This document shows positions 1 to 7,696 of a stretch of DNA of 64,000 nt, piece by piece. The notes under the pieces are model-generated. The model made no database searches. It was not told the DNA's origin and saw only the letters and a list, made by a program, of their open reading frames with translations. How positions within the stretch are numbered: the first letter of the stretch is position 1; each line of letters begins with the position of its first letter. This DNA is from Xanthobacter aminoxidans (GTDB lineage: Bacteria > Pseudomonadota > Alphaproteobacteria > Rhizobiales > Xanthobacteraceae). The position numbers and the translations under genes are program-made. The stretch spans positions 62,001-126,000 of the forward strand of contig NZ_JAMJXC010000007.1 in the NCBI RefSeq assembly GCF_023571765.1, given 5' to 3'.

Positions 1-660
1 GTGGAAGTGCTGATCGCCATCGTCGGCCTTGGCCTTGCCATCTGCTGGACCTTCGGCAGTCTTTACATGGTGCTCGAGAAGGTCGCCTCCCTCGACGACC
101 TCACCGGCCTGCTCAATCGCCGCTCGATCCTGCAGCGCGGGGAGGAGTTGTTGCGGTCCGCGCGTGCCCGGCGCATGCCCTTCTCGCTGCTGCTCGCCGA
201 CCTCGACCACTTCAAGTCGGTCAACGACCGCTTCGGCCACGACGTGGGCGACCTCGCGCTGAAGCGCTTTGCGGCCGTCGTGCCGCAGAGCATCCGCTCC
301 AATGACGTCGCGGGGCGCTATGGCGGCGAAGAATTCTGCATCCTTCTGCCAGGAGCCGATGCGAAAGGCGCCCATGCCATAGCCGAGCGATTGCGCCTGC
401 TGGTGGAAGCGCAGCTCCGCGAGGTGGCTTCCCACGACATCGGCGTCACGCTCACCGTCGGGGCGGCGACCTATCTGCCGGGGAGCAGCGGGCCGGACAC
501 CATCGCCGACCTCATCATTGCGGCCGATGGCGCGCTCTATTCCGGCAAGGCGCTGGGCCGCAACCGCACCGCCATGGCGCAGTTGCCATCGGGTGAGGTC
601 CCGAGCGCGCCGCGGGAGACGCCGGGTCACGGCGCGATCGCCGCGGAGCCCTCGCGCTAG
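1..660 (+). CDS. GGDEF diguanylate cyclase (5' end probably cut by window edge)
   Basis: This is the C-terminal part of a diguanylate cyclase, which makes the second messenger c-di-GMP from two GTP. A hydrophobic stretch at residues 3-25 looks like the last membrane helix of a larger sensor. It is followed by the domain start DLTGLLNRR at 33-41, the metal-binding D-x-D-HFK segment near 67-72, and an intact GGEEF active site at 108-112. The product-inhibition site RxxD lies at 99-102, exactly five residues before GGEEF, so feedback inhibition is likely. The GTG at base 1 is only the first codon in the window, and more sensor domain may lie upstream. The last 30 residues are low-complexity. Family assignment is very secure; the start is not. 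Confidence 0.9.
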   Translation: MEVLIAIVGLGLAICWTFGSLYMVLEKVASLDDLTGLLNRRSILQRGEELLRSARARRMPFSLLLADLDHFKSVNDRFGHDVGDLALKRFAAVVPQSIRSNDVAGRYGGEEFCILLPGADAKGAHAIAERLRLLVEAQLREVASHDIGVTLTVGAATYLPGSSGPDTIADLIIAADGALYSGKALGRNRTAMAQLPSGEVPSAPRETPGHGAIAAEPSR

Positions 661-667
661 AGGACGC

Positions 668-2443
668 TCATTCCGGCACCAGCCGGCCGCGATAGACCAC
701 GGTTGCCTCAGGCCCCTTTGTCGTATCCGGCCGGTCGGCCGGCTCACGCGTCACCACCAGCTCGGTGCCCGAAAGCCCCTTCCGGCCAAGCCGCGCGAGT
801 TCGGGCACGCGTTCGGACAAGCCTGACGAGAAGGCGCCGATCAGCCGCGCGCCGGCGGTGGGAGAGACCAGCCACAGGCGATAGGTCTCGCCGTCCGGTG
901 GTGCCGGGGCGAACGACCGCACATGCACGGCGCCGCTATCGGGGTCGATCCGCACCGACACCGCGGGCAGCGGCTCCGCCTGCATCACAGCGACCCAATA
1001 GCCCTCACCGGGCCAGACCCACTCGCGATAGGCTGCCACACCGCCCAGCCCCAGGCAGAGCAGCGCGAGCAGAAGCGAAATCCCGCGCCAGGGACCATGA
1101 CGCACGACGACGCGCGTGGGCGCGCTCGGCTCGTCCGGCAGCGCCGACACCTCACCGGAAGCGACCTCGGTTGCCCATCCGGGCAGCGGCGCCTCCTCTG
1201 CCTTCTCCCCGGCGGCAGGATCAGCCGACGGGGCCTCGCTCGACGGCGCGTCCTGAGGGGCGGGCTCAAGGGAAGACACCTCGGCGGCATCTGCGAGCAC
1301 GGCAGGCGGCGCGACAGCCTCCGCCTCTTCGTCCGGCTTCTGCTCCGTGGCCTCGGTCACGTCCAACGCCATGGGCGCAGCGACAGGTTCAGGTACCCCT
1401 TCAGCGACGGGCGACAGAGCGGCCTCCATAGTGGCCGGCTCCGTTTCAACCGGCGTCGGCGCAGGAGCGGGGGCGACGGGCGCGGGCTCGGCCGCATCGG
1501 GCGCGCCCTCGGAAACCGCTGGGGCCGTCGGCTCCACCACGGGCGGCTCCGGAACGACGGCGTCCGGCTCAGCCACGGATCCGGACGGCGGAAGGCTCTC
1601 CGCGGCCGGTGACGCTTCCGCAGGCGTGCTGCCCCCGACCGGCGTGGGCGACGCCTCCGCGACGGGCTCCGGCTCCGGCTGCGGATCGGGCTCCAGGAAC
1701 ATGAAGGCTGGCGGCGGCGTGAGCGGCTCGGGCGACGGGCGGGGGCGGGGTGGAGGCGCGACCAGTTGCAGGGGCGCGGACGCCTCCGGCAACCGCGCAG
1801 CCGTCGGCACAGTCCCTGGTCCTGGCGACGGGGGACGGGACAACTGGGACGTCACCTGAGGCAACAGGCCCGCCGACCTCGTGTCGCGGATCGGCCCGGC
1901 CGGCACCCGTGGGGTCTCCATCGGCTGGGGCGGCCCTAGACCGGCTTCGAGCGGCGGGAAGGCCCGGCGGCGGGACGGCCGTTCCGCCCCACGCGAAGGC
2001 TCGACACGCCCCGGCTCGGCGCCCCGGCCAATGCCGAACAGCCGGCGCACCCGTGCGACTGCCCCCTCCCCCGTCCCTGCCGCCGAACGCAGAGGCCGGC
2101 CTTCCGGCATGGCCGGCCGGCGGGGCGGATCGGGCGAGGGCGACATGCCGCGCGGCAGGGTGGCCCCGCGCAGGGCGGGCGGGGCGCTCCTCAGATCCGA
2201 GGCGATGGCCCGCCAGATCTCCGGCGAGGGAATGACCGGCACGGCCAGTTCATGCAGCGGCGCCAGCCGGCGCTCCCACAGGCGGACCAGAGCGGCAAAC
2301 TGCGGCTCGGCGGCGCAGCGGGCACGCACCCGGCGACGGTCCTCATTGTCGAGGGTGCCGAGCACGTACTCGGCGGCGAGGATGCGGTCCGCATCAGGCG
2401 GCGCCACACGCTCGGGCAGGCGATCGGGAGAGGCCCGGCTCAT
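668..2443 (-). CDS. Anti-sigma factor, RskA-like, with very long Pro/Ala/Glu linker
   Basis: This is a membrane-bound anti-sigma factor that should hold the adjacent ECF sigma factor inactive. The first ~80 residues carry the typical cytoplasmic anti-sigma fold (AAEYVLGTLDNEDR, then LWERRLAPLHEL and a PSPEIW segment). One transmembrane helix (GISLLLALLCLGLGG) lies about 120 residues before the C-terminus, followed by the periplasmic RskA-type domain. Between them is a linker of roughly 300 residues made mostly of Pro, Ala, Glu and Val. Family members are usually near 250 residues, and this one is 591. The ATG at 2443 begins MSRASPDRL and lies 10 bases after the sigma stop, so the two are translated together. 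The function is well supported by context; the stress signal is unknown. Confidence 0.85.
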   Translation of the reverse strand: MSRASPDRLPERVAPPDADRILAAEYVLGTLDNEDRRRVRARCAAEPQFAALVRLWERRLAPLHELAVPVIPSPEIWRAIASDLRSAPPALRGATLPRGMSPSPDPPRRPAMPEGRPLRSAAGTGEGAVARVRRLFGIGRGAEPGRVEPSRGAERPSRRRAFPPLEAGLGPPQPMETPRVPAGPIRDTRSAGLLPQVTSQLSRPPSPGPGTVPTAARLPEASAPLQLVAPPPRPRPSPEPLTPPPAFMFLEPDPQPEPEPVAEASPTPVGGSTPAEASPAAESLPPSGSVAEPDAVVPEPPVVEPTAPAVSEGAPDAAEPAPVAPAPAPTPVETEPATMEAALSPVAEGVPEPVAAPMALDVTEATEQKPDEEAEAVAPPAVLADAAEVSSLEPAPQDAPSSEAPSADPAAGEKAEEAPLPGWATEVASGEVSALPDEPSAPTRVVVRHGPWRGISLLLALLCLGLGGVAAYREWVWPGEGYWVAVMQAEPLPAVSVRIDPDSGAVHVRSFAPAPPDGETYRLWLVSPTAGARLIGAFSSGLSERVPELARLGRKGLSGTELVVTREPADRPDTTKGPEATVVYRGRLVPE

Positions 2444-2453
2444 GGGGTGAACC

Positions 2454-2993
2454 TCATGACCGCCGCCCCAAGAACTCGCCCAACTGGTGGATGCTGCGGG
2501 CCATCCAGGCGCGGATGGCCGGCGCGGGCGCGTCGAAATAGACCGAGAGCGCCTCGTAGCTCCAGCCGTCATAGAAGGCGAGCAGCAGCATCCGGCGCCG
2601 CTCCTCGGGCAGTCGTCCGAGGCAGGTCAGGAGGCGCGTCAAAGCCGGGCTGCGGTGCGGCGAGGCGATCGGATCATGGCCGCGCTGGGCGACGTCGAAC
2701 GGCTCGAAGGCGTCGCCCACCGGCCGCTGCCAGGCCATGTCGAGGGCGCAGCCGCGGGCGATGGAGACCATCCAGCACACCGGGTCTTCATTCTGACGAA
2801 GGGTATGCGCCTCGGACCGCACCCGCCGGTAGGCCTGCCGCATGGCCTCCGAGGCAAGCTCGGGCCGGCGCAGCAGGCGCAGCACGATGCCGTAGAGCTT
2901 CGGGCTGGTCAGCCGGTAAAGCTCTTCGAACGCGCGCAGGTCGCCCGCGGCAACCGCGTCGACGAGGGCATGGACCTTGCGGTGGGGAGTCAC
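2454..2993 (-). CDS. ECF-family RNA polymerase sigma factor
   Basis: This is an extracytoplasmic-function sigma factor. Region 2 is seen in AFEELYRLTSPKLYGIVLR and the following VCWMVSIARG. Region 4 with its helix-turn-helix is WSYEALSVYFDAP followed by IRAWMARSIHQL. It lies directly upstream of the RskA-like anti-sigma gene on the same strand, the usual arrangement for an autoregulated pair. The start is uncertain: GTG at 2993 fits the domain, while the frame stays open to a TTG at 3062. Neither has a strong ribosome binding site. I see no clear GGAAC-type ECF promoter upstream, so autoregulation is an inference from family behaviour. Confidence 0.85.
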   Translation of the reverse strand: MTPHRKVHALVDAVAAGDLRAFEELYRLTSPKLYGIVLRLLRRPELASEAMRQAYRRVRSEAHTLRQNEDPVCWMVSIARGCALDMAWQRPVGDAFEPFDVAQRGHDPIASPHRSPALTRLLTCLGRLPEERRRMLLLAFYDGWSYEALSVYFDAPAPAIRAWMARSIHQLGEFLGRRS

Positions 2994-3156
2994 GGAACAC
3001 TCGTGCTCGGGGTTTGGCCGAGCAGAAGGTACCGGAGCGGTAGACCCGAATGGAAGCCTCAAGGTTGCAGGAACCGCCCGTGGACGAGAAAAATCGTCTG
3101 CCGCACCGCAGCAAAGGCTACCTGCCTACCCCCTTGAAACTCAAGCCATACCGCGT

Positions 3157-3552
3157 TCAGAAGCGCACCGGCGCGGCGGGCCTGAGCGGCGGACGGCGGG
3201 TTGCGTTGTCCACACGCGCGGAACGGTCCATCTCTCCGGCCGCCTCCACCAGCGCGAGATCGGCTTCCGCTTCGGTGAGCGTGGCCTTGGCCTCGTCCTG
3301 CTGCACCTTAAGGTCGTCCGCGGAGCGGCGGAGATTGTCCCGGCGGTTGCGCGCGGCGAGCGCCAGCGGCGGATAGGCGAAATGGCGCGGATCGGTGATG
3401 CCGGAGCGCGCCTCCTCGGCGGCGATGTCGCGGTCGAGTTCCTGGGCCATGCGCTCGAACTCGGCGATCATCGTGTCGATCTGCGCGAGGCGCCGGCGCG
3501 CATCGTCGATCTGGAACCGCTTGGCACGGATCAGGGGGTCACGCGACTTCAT
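3157..3552 (-). CDS. fliJ: FliJ-like flagellar export chaperone
   Basis: This is a 131-residue, highly charged and almost entirely helical protein with heptad-like spacing and no membrane segment. That matches FliJ, the coiled-coil component of the flagellar type III export apparatus that works with the ATPase FliI. In many Hyphomicrobiales fliJ lies beside ctrA, as here, divergently transcribed across a 468-bp regulatory region. A GGAG ribosome binding site precedes the ATG at 3552. No fliI or other flagellar gene is visible in the window, so the gene stands apart from its usual partner. Sequence conservation in FliJ is weak, so the call rests on length, coiled-coil character and position. 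Confidence 0.7.
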   Translation of the reverse strand: MKSRDPLIRAKRFQIDDARRRLAQIDTMIAEFERMAQELDRDIAAEEARSGITDPRHFAYPPLALAARNRRDNLRRSADDLKVQQDEAKATLTEAEADLALVEAAGEMDRSARVDNATRRPPLRPAAPVRF

Positions 3553-4020
3553 CGGCGTCTACTCCGGTACAAATGACGCAGCCCCTCAACGCCCGCCCGT
3601 GTGCGCCTGAGGCCTCCGGGAATGAGAATGTCCTGTGCTGGTTGCCCTTTCCTTACCTTCGGCGTCGCCATGGCAGGAAAATCGTACGGATCACGCCGTC
3701 GGCAACCAATCGTTTACCGCCTTCGTTAATGATGACGCTACGGTTCGGGTGATGCGCCGCCGCGCGCTCAGCCGGACGCCGGATCAAGGGGCTCGGGCGA
3801 GGGGTGGTCGGGCGGTTTGCGTGAGGGCTGTGGAAAAACCTTAAGTGCCTGAAACAGAGTCAGTCTTGACTCTCATGCACAAAGATTTTTCCGCAGACTC
3901 TTGTGGGTAGGAATCGAGTTCTGTTAACGATTCTACACACGTAACGCGAATCACCCCGATGGCCGAGCAACGAAAGTCGGCGCCGCCGCCTTTCGGCTAG
4001 TTGCGAGGAAAGGGATAGCC
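3553..4020. promoter_or_regulatory. fliJ/ctrA divergent regulatory region with six GANTC sites
   Basis: This 468-bp stretch has no convincing gene. GANTC, the CcrM methylation target, occurs at 3857-3861, 3868-3872, 3896-3900, 3911-3915, 3929-3933 and 3948-3952: six times in 96 bp, just upstream of ctrA. TTAA half-sites resembling CtrA half-boxes lie at 3726-3729, 3841-3844 and 3924-3927, but none forms a full TTAA-N7-TTAA box. A GAGGAAAGG-type ribosome binding site precedes the ctrA ATG. In Caulobacter, ctrA transcription depends on GANTC methylation state, so the cluster is probably functional. Confidence 0.75.
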
Positions 4021-4722
4021 ATGCGCGTCTTGCTCATCGAGGACGACAGTGCTACGGCCCGAGGCATCGAATTGATGCTGAAGACCGAGAGCTTCAACGT
4101 CTATACGACCAACCTCGGTGAGGAAGGCGTGGACCTCGGTAAGGTCTACGAGTACGACATCATCCTTCTTGACCTGAATTTGCCCGACATGTCCGGGTTC
4201 GAGGTCTTGCGCTCCCTTCGCGTGGCGAAGGTGAAGACGCCGATCCTCATCCTCTCGGGTCTCGCCAATACGGAAGACAAGGTGAAGGGCTTCGGCTTCG
4301 GTGCCGACGATTACCTCACCAAGCCCTTCCACAAGGACGAGATGGTCGCCCGCATCCACGCGATCGTGCGCCGCTCCAAGGGCCATGCCCAGTCGGTGAT
4401 CCAGACCGGCGACCTGATCGTCAACCTGGACACCAAGACCGTCGAGGTGGAGGGCAACCGCGTCCACCTCACCGGCAAGGAATATCAGATGCTGGAGCTG
4501 CTCTCGCTCCGCAAGGGCACCACCCTCACCAAGGAGATGTTCCTGAACCATCTCTACGGCGGCATGGACGAGCCCGAGCTCAAGATCATCGACGTGTTCA
4601 TCTGCAAGCTGCGCAAGAAGCTGGCAAACGCGTCCGCCGGCAAGAACTACATCGAGACGGTCTGGGGCCGCGGCTACGTCCTGCGCGAGCCCATGCATGG
4701 TGCCGAGCGCATCGCCGTCTGA
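4021..4722 (+). CDS. ctrA: Cell-cycle response regulator CtrA
   Basis: CtrA is the essential alphaproteobacterial cell-cycle transcription factor. It is phosphorylated through the CckA-ChpT relay and binds TTAA-N7-TTAA boxes. The receiver domain (1-118) has the acidic pocket E7-D8-D9, the phosphoacceptor D51 in [10 protein letters not shown] and the conserved Lys in YLTKPFH. The OmpR-type winged helix covers about 125-225 ([25 protein letters not shown]). The length of 233 is standard. The protein ends in Arg-Ile-Ala-Val rather than the Ala-Ala used as a ClpXP degron in Caulobacter. A strong terminator follows. chpT lies 1.8 kb away. Identification is near certain. Confidence 0.98.
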   Translation: MRVLLIEDDSATARGIELMLKTESFNVYTTNLGEEGVDLGKVYEYDIILLDLNLPDMSGFEVLRSLRVAKVKTPILILSGLANTEDKVKGFGFGADDYLTKPFHKDEMVARIHAIVRRSKGHAQSVIQTGDLIVNLDTKTVEVEGNRVHLTGKEYQMLELLSLRKGTTLTKEMFLNHLYGGMDEPELKIIDVFICKLRKKLANASAGKNYIETVWGRGYVLREPMHGAERIAV

Positions 4723-4752
4723 CCCGACTGCCCTTTCCCTTTCCTTCTCGTC

Positions 4753-4787
4753 AAGAGGCCCCGCTCCAGCGGGGCCTCTTGCGTTTT
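4753..4787 (+). terminator. Rho-independent terminator after ctrA
   Basis: A perfect 13-bp stem is formed by AAGAGGCCCCGCT (4753-4765) and AGCGGGGCCTCTT (4768-4780) with a 2-base loop, followed by GCGTTTT. It lies 30 bases after the ctrA stop codon. Confidence 0.85.
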
Positions 4788-4825
4788 GGAACCTCTTGCG
4801 TTTCGGAACCTCTTGCGTTTTGGGG
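4775..4825. repeat. Three tandem copies of a 17-bp unit
   Basis: The unit CCTCTTGCGTTTTGGAA occurs head-to-tail at 4775-4791, 4792-4808 (one T to C change) and 4809-4825 (last two bases changed). The first copy overlaps the right arm and tail of the ctrA terminator, so the array looks like repeated duplication of the terminator tail. Confidence 0.85.
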
Positions 4826-4831
4826 CTCCGG

Positions 4832-5290
4832 CTACTTCGCCTTCGCGCGGGCCTCGGCGCGGGCGAGCCAGGCCTTCATGAAGGCGATCTCCTCCTCCTG
4901 CGCCTTGATGATCCCCTCCGCGAGCTTGCGGATCTCGGGGTCCTTGCCGAAGGCGAGTTCCACCTTGGCCATGGCGACGGCGCCTTCGTGGTGGGGGATC
5001 ATGCCGCGCACGAAGTCGATGTCGGTGTCGCCGGAATAGGCGATGTCCATGTCCTTGTGCATCTGCACCCCGGCGGCCTTGAACGCGGCCGTGGAGGGGG
5101 TGTCGGCCGCAGTCGAGGCCGGCCCGCCCATGGCGTGGGGCATATTCTGCATGTCGTGCATCATCGGTCCGCCGGGCACGGCCGACTGGGCCGCCGCCGG
5201 GTTGATGGACACAAGGCCGGCGACAACGACGGCAGCAAAGGTCAAGGGCACGGCCGCGCGAGAGCGCGCCGCGAAAGTGCGGGACCGCAT
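4832..5290 (-). CDS. DUF305 secreted metal-binding protein
   Basis: This is an exported DUF305 protein, a family of ferritin-like four-helix proteins, some of which bind copper. A signal peptide covers about residues 1-30 (ending NPAAAQ). A Met/His-rich segment follows ([15 protein letters not shown]), then the core with MHKDM, the signature [14 protein letters not shown] and the C-terminal helix [13 protein letters not shown]. The ATG at 5290 is chosen because AGGAG lies just before it and it begins the signal peptide. The frame is open further upstream without homology. It is the third gene of a possible chpT-led transcript, 59 bp after a Cys-rich secreted protein. A periplasmic copper role is an inference from the family and the Met/His content. 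Confidence 0.85.
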   Translation of the reverse strand: MRSRTFAARSRAAVPLTFAAVVVAGLVSINPAAAQSAVPGGPMMHDMQNMPHAMGGPASTAADTPSTAAFKAAGVQMHKDMDIAYSGDTDIDFVRGMIPHHEGAVAMAKVELAFGKDPEIRKLAEGIIKAQEEEIAFMKAWLARAEARAKAK

Positions 5291-5349
5291 GGGGTCTCTC
5301 CTGAATGATGAAATGTCCGTTCCGGCGCCCTCGGCCGGCGCCGTAGCCG

Positions 5350-5805
5350 TCAGGCGCGCGGTCTGGGCGGCGGGAGTTGGACCTCGGGTCCGTGGGCCGG
5401 CCTGTCGCTTGCGGACGAAAAGGCGAGACGCTGGCCGGGTCCGTTCGGCCCAGTCGCGAGGTCGAGCGCCGGCGCGACCCAGTGGCAGGTCATCAGGCAT
5501 CCCCAGCCGGAGCAGCAGGACGGTCCCGCCGGCATGGAGGCGCCGCCGGCATGACCCAGATGCGCCGGCACCACGGGCTGGGCCGTCGCCCGGGGGCCCG
5601 CAGGGCTGTGGGTAGAAGGACGCTTCTCGGGCGCGGTCGAAGTGACTGGCGCAACATGCGCCGTCACCTCGTGCGGGCTCACCTCCGCCTGCGCGCCCGG
5701 CGCCATCTCATGGGGACAGCTCGCGTGGGCACCGGCCGCACCTGCAAGCGCCAGCACGCCGCAGAGCAGCGCGAGACGCAGAAGCAGGCGTGCGGCCAGA
5801 CGCAT
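5350..5805 (-). CDS. Small secreted Cys/His-containing hypothetical protein
   Basis: I do not recognise a family for this 151-residue protein. It has a clear signal peptide ([20 protein letters not shown], ending near GAHAS). A Pro/Ala/Thr-rich middle follows, then a compact motif [13 protein letters not shown] with four cysteines and a histidine, and a Pro-rich tail. The ATG at 5805 is supported by GAGGAAAG upstream and by the signal peptide. It sits 22 bp after the chpT stop and 59 bp before the DUF305 gene on the same strand, so the three may be co-transcribed. The Cys cluster next to a DUF305 protein suggests metal handling or a small periplasmic redox protein. That is inference only. Confidence 0.6.
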   Translation of the reverse strand: MRLAARLLLRLALLCGVLALAGAAGAHASCPHEMAPGAQAEVSPHEVTAHVAPVTSTAPEKRPSTHSPAGPRATAQPVVPAHLGHAGGASMPAGPSCCSGWGCLMTCHWVAPALDLATGPNGPGQRLAFSSASDRPAHGPEVQLPPPRPRA

Positions 5806-5827
5806 GGGGGCTTTCCTCGGGCGACGG

Positions 5828-6481
5828 TCAGGCGGCAGAGAGCGTAACCGTATCACCGTCCTGGGTGAAGCCGATCGAAAGGCCGCAGTCGCGGGCGAGA
5901 AGCCCGGCATAGAAGGGCTGGACGGAATGGGCATCGAGCCCACCCTCGGGAAGGGTGCCCGTCGCCAGCGCCTCGATGCCCTGCGGAATACGGGCGCTCT
6001 GGCCGGTGGAGACGAGAGCGAAGGTCACGTCGTCCCCCTCCCCCGCCCCGGTGACGCGGATGACGCCACCCCGCGGCACGGTGGTGCCGGCGAGCAGGAC
6101 GAGGTTGAGCAGCAGCTTCACCCGGTTCTTGGGCAGCAGCACACGCGGCAGCGTCCATTCCAGCGACGTGCGCTGATCCTCGACCACGCCGCGCACCACC
6201 TGCTCGGCATCCCCCGTGTCGAGGCGGGCGCCGGCCGAACCCGCCGCCCCGAAGGCGAGGCGGGTGAACTGGAGCCGGGCCGAGGCCTGCCGGGCGCTCT
6301 TGGCGATGAGGTCGAGGGCCACGTCGCGCATGTCGGCGGCGTTCTCGTCCTCGAGAACCTCGAGACCGTTGACGATGGCGCCCACCGGGCTGATCACGTC
6401 GTGGCAGACCCGCGAGCACAGGAGCGCGCCGAGATCGAGCGCGGAAACGGCAAGCGGGATGCGGGGGGCGTCGGCGGACAT
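5828..6481 (-). CDS. chpT: Histidine phosphotransferase ChpT
   Basis: ChpT relays phosphate from the hybrid kinase CckA to CtrA and CpdR. The phosphoacceptor is H27 in the conserved SRVCHDVISPVGAIVNGLE. The remainder resembles a degenerate histidine-kinase ATPase domain that does not bind ATP, with LPKNRVKLLLNLVLLA and the acidic C-terminal half. At 217 residues it has the family length. The ATG at 6481 begins MSADAPRIPL and has GGGAAA upstream. A long extension of the frame beyond it is antisense to cysQ and is not coding. A single GANTC site (6541-6545) lies 60 bp upstream. Its proximity to ctrA supports the call. Confidence 0.93.
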   Translation of the reverse strand: MSADAPRIPLAVSALDLGALLCSRVCHDVISPVGAIVNGLEVLEDENAADMRDVALDLIAKSARQASARLQFTRLAFGAAGSAGARLDTGDAEQVVRGVVEDQRTSLEWTLPRVLLPKNRVKLLLNLVLLAGTTVPRGGVIRVTGAGEGDDVTFALVSTGQSARIPQGIEALATGTLPEGGLDAHSVQPFYAGLLARDCGLSIGFTQDGDTVTLSAA

Positions 6482-6676
6482 GACGTTTCCCGGGGCGGCG
6501 ACGGAGACGGCGCCGGGCACCGCATGCGTCTCGAAATGGCGAATCCGTCTCGAAGGACGGCCGGCCCTGATACACCGCCGCCGGGAAGGGCCACAAGCAG
6601 CGCCCCCCTGCGCCGCATCGACATGCGGTCCGCGCCCGTCTAGAGACGGCCGAAACGAGCCCATCGAGATCCGACC

Positions 6677-7519
6677 ATGACCCAGCGCCCTCCCCGCTCC
6701 CCCGCGCCTACCGATGCCGCCATCCTCGCGGGGCTGGCCGAGGCGGCGCTGGCGGCCGGCGTCGCCATCCGGCGCATCGAGGCGGAGGGCATCGACGCCC
6801 GCCACAAGGCGGACCTCAGCCCGGTGACGGCGGCCGACCATGCGGCGGAAGAGATCATCTGCGCCGCCCTCGCCCACCTCTTGCCCGGCGTGCCGGTGGT
6901 GGCGGAAGAGGCCATGGCGCTGGGCGCGCAGGTCGATTGCGGTAACCGCTTCGTGCTGGTCGATCCCCTCGACGGCACCAAGGAGTTCATCTCCGGCAAC
7001 GGCGAGTACACGGTGAATATCGCGCTGGTGGAGGACGGCACGCCGGTGCTCGGCATCGTCTATGCCCCGGCGCGGGCGCTGCTGTTCGCCGGCCGGCCCG
7101 GCGCCGCCTTCCGCGCCATCCGCGCGCCCGGCGCGGCGGTGGATGCGCAGGACTGGACACCCATCGCCTGCCGCCAGGTGCCCGAGGGGCCGATCGTGGT
7201 GGCGGCCAGCCGCTCCCATGGTGATCCCGCCACGGACGCGCTGATCGGCCGCTATCAGGTGGCAGAGCGCATACCCGCCGGTTCGGCGCTCAAGTTCGGC
7301 CTGCTCGCCGAGGGCAAGGTGGACCTTTATCCCCGGCTCGGGACCGTGATGGAGTGGGACAGCGCCGCCGGCCATGCCCTCGTCGCTGCGGCGGGCGGCA
7401 GCGTCACCCGTCCGGACGGCAGCCCGCTCACCTATGGGCATGCGGACGCCAGCTACAAGGTGCACGGTTTCATCGCCTGGGGTGCCGGCGGCCCGGCCCG
7501 CGGGCGCACCGCCGATTAA
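6677..7519 (+). CDS. cysQ: 3'(2'),5'-bisphosphate nucleotidase CysQ
   Basis: This is a magnesium-dependent phosphatase of the inositol monophosphatase superfamily. It removes the 3'-phosphate from PAP and PAPS, clearing the by-product of sulfate assimilation. The metal-site motifs are present: EE at 77-78 and DPLDGTKEF starting at 96, with MEWDSAAGHAL near the C-terminus. The sequence contains the CysQ-type KADLSPVTAAD. At 280 residues it is full length. It is divergent from chpT and upstream of eipA on the same strand. A possible CtrA box overlaps its stop codon. A second paralogue lies at 59.4 kb. The CysQ assignment over generic inositol phosphatase rests on the DPLDGTKEF motif. Confidence 0.9.
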   Translation: MTQRPPRSPAPTDAAILAGLAEAALAAGVAIRRIEAEGIDARHKADLSPVTAADHAAEEIICAALAHLLPGVPVVAEEAMALGAQVDCGNRFVLVDPLDGTKEFISGNGEYTVNIALVEDGTPVLGIVYAPARALLFAGRPGAAFRAIRAPGAAVDAQDWTPIACRQVPEGPIVVAASRSHGDPATDALIGRYQVAERIPAGSALKFGLLAEGKVDLYPRLGTVMEWDSAAGHALVAAAGGSVTRPDGSPLTYGHADASYKVHGFIAWGAGGPARGRTAD

Positions 7520-7531
7520 CGCTCCGATAAC
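7516..7531 (+). promoter_or_regulatory. Putative CtrA box upstream of eipA
   Basis: TTAA-CGCTCCG-ATAAC matches the CtrA consensus TTAA-N7-TTAAC with a single change. It overlaps the cysQ stop codon and lies about 165 bp before the eipA start. Family knowledge (DUF1134/eipA is reported as CtrA-regulated in Brucella) makes the site plausible. Confidence 0.5.
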
Positions 7532-7534
7532 ACG

Positions 7535-7552
7535 CAATCACCATGGTGATTG
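7535..7552. promoter_or_regulatory. 18-bp perfect palindrome in the cysQ-eipA spacer
   Basis: CAATCACCATGGTGATTG is its own reverse complement. It lies three bases beyond the putative CtrA box. There is no loop and no T-run, so a protein-binding operator is more likely than a terminator. A GANTC site follows at 7621-7625. Confidence 0.55.
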
Positions 7553-7696
7553 TGATGCAACGGCTCGGGACAAGCGACGGCGCGCCTTTGCGCGGTCACA
7601 CTGGTCGCCATAATCGAACCGATTCGTCCCGCTGTTTGCGAATTTCACCGCCCGCCCGCTGAAGCCCTCCGGCCGAAGCCCACCGCGAGAGACCCC

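Noticed and set aside
3635-3844. 69-codon frame in the fliJ/ctrA spacer
   Set aside because: GTG start without ribosome binding site; no homology; the region is better explained as regulatory DNA.
3841-3856. CtrA autoregulation box at the ctrA promoter
   Set aside because: Only TTAA half-sites are present; none has a second half at N7 spacing with fewer than two mismatches.
4832-5290. Copper-resistance operon
   Set aside because: Only a DUF305 and a Cys-rich protein are present; no CopA, CopB or CueR-type gene is near.
6482-7537. Long N-terminal extension of chpT
   Set aside because: The upstream part of the frame is antisense to cysQ, and ChpT homology begins at the ATG at 6481 with a ribosome binding site.
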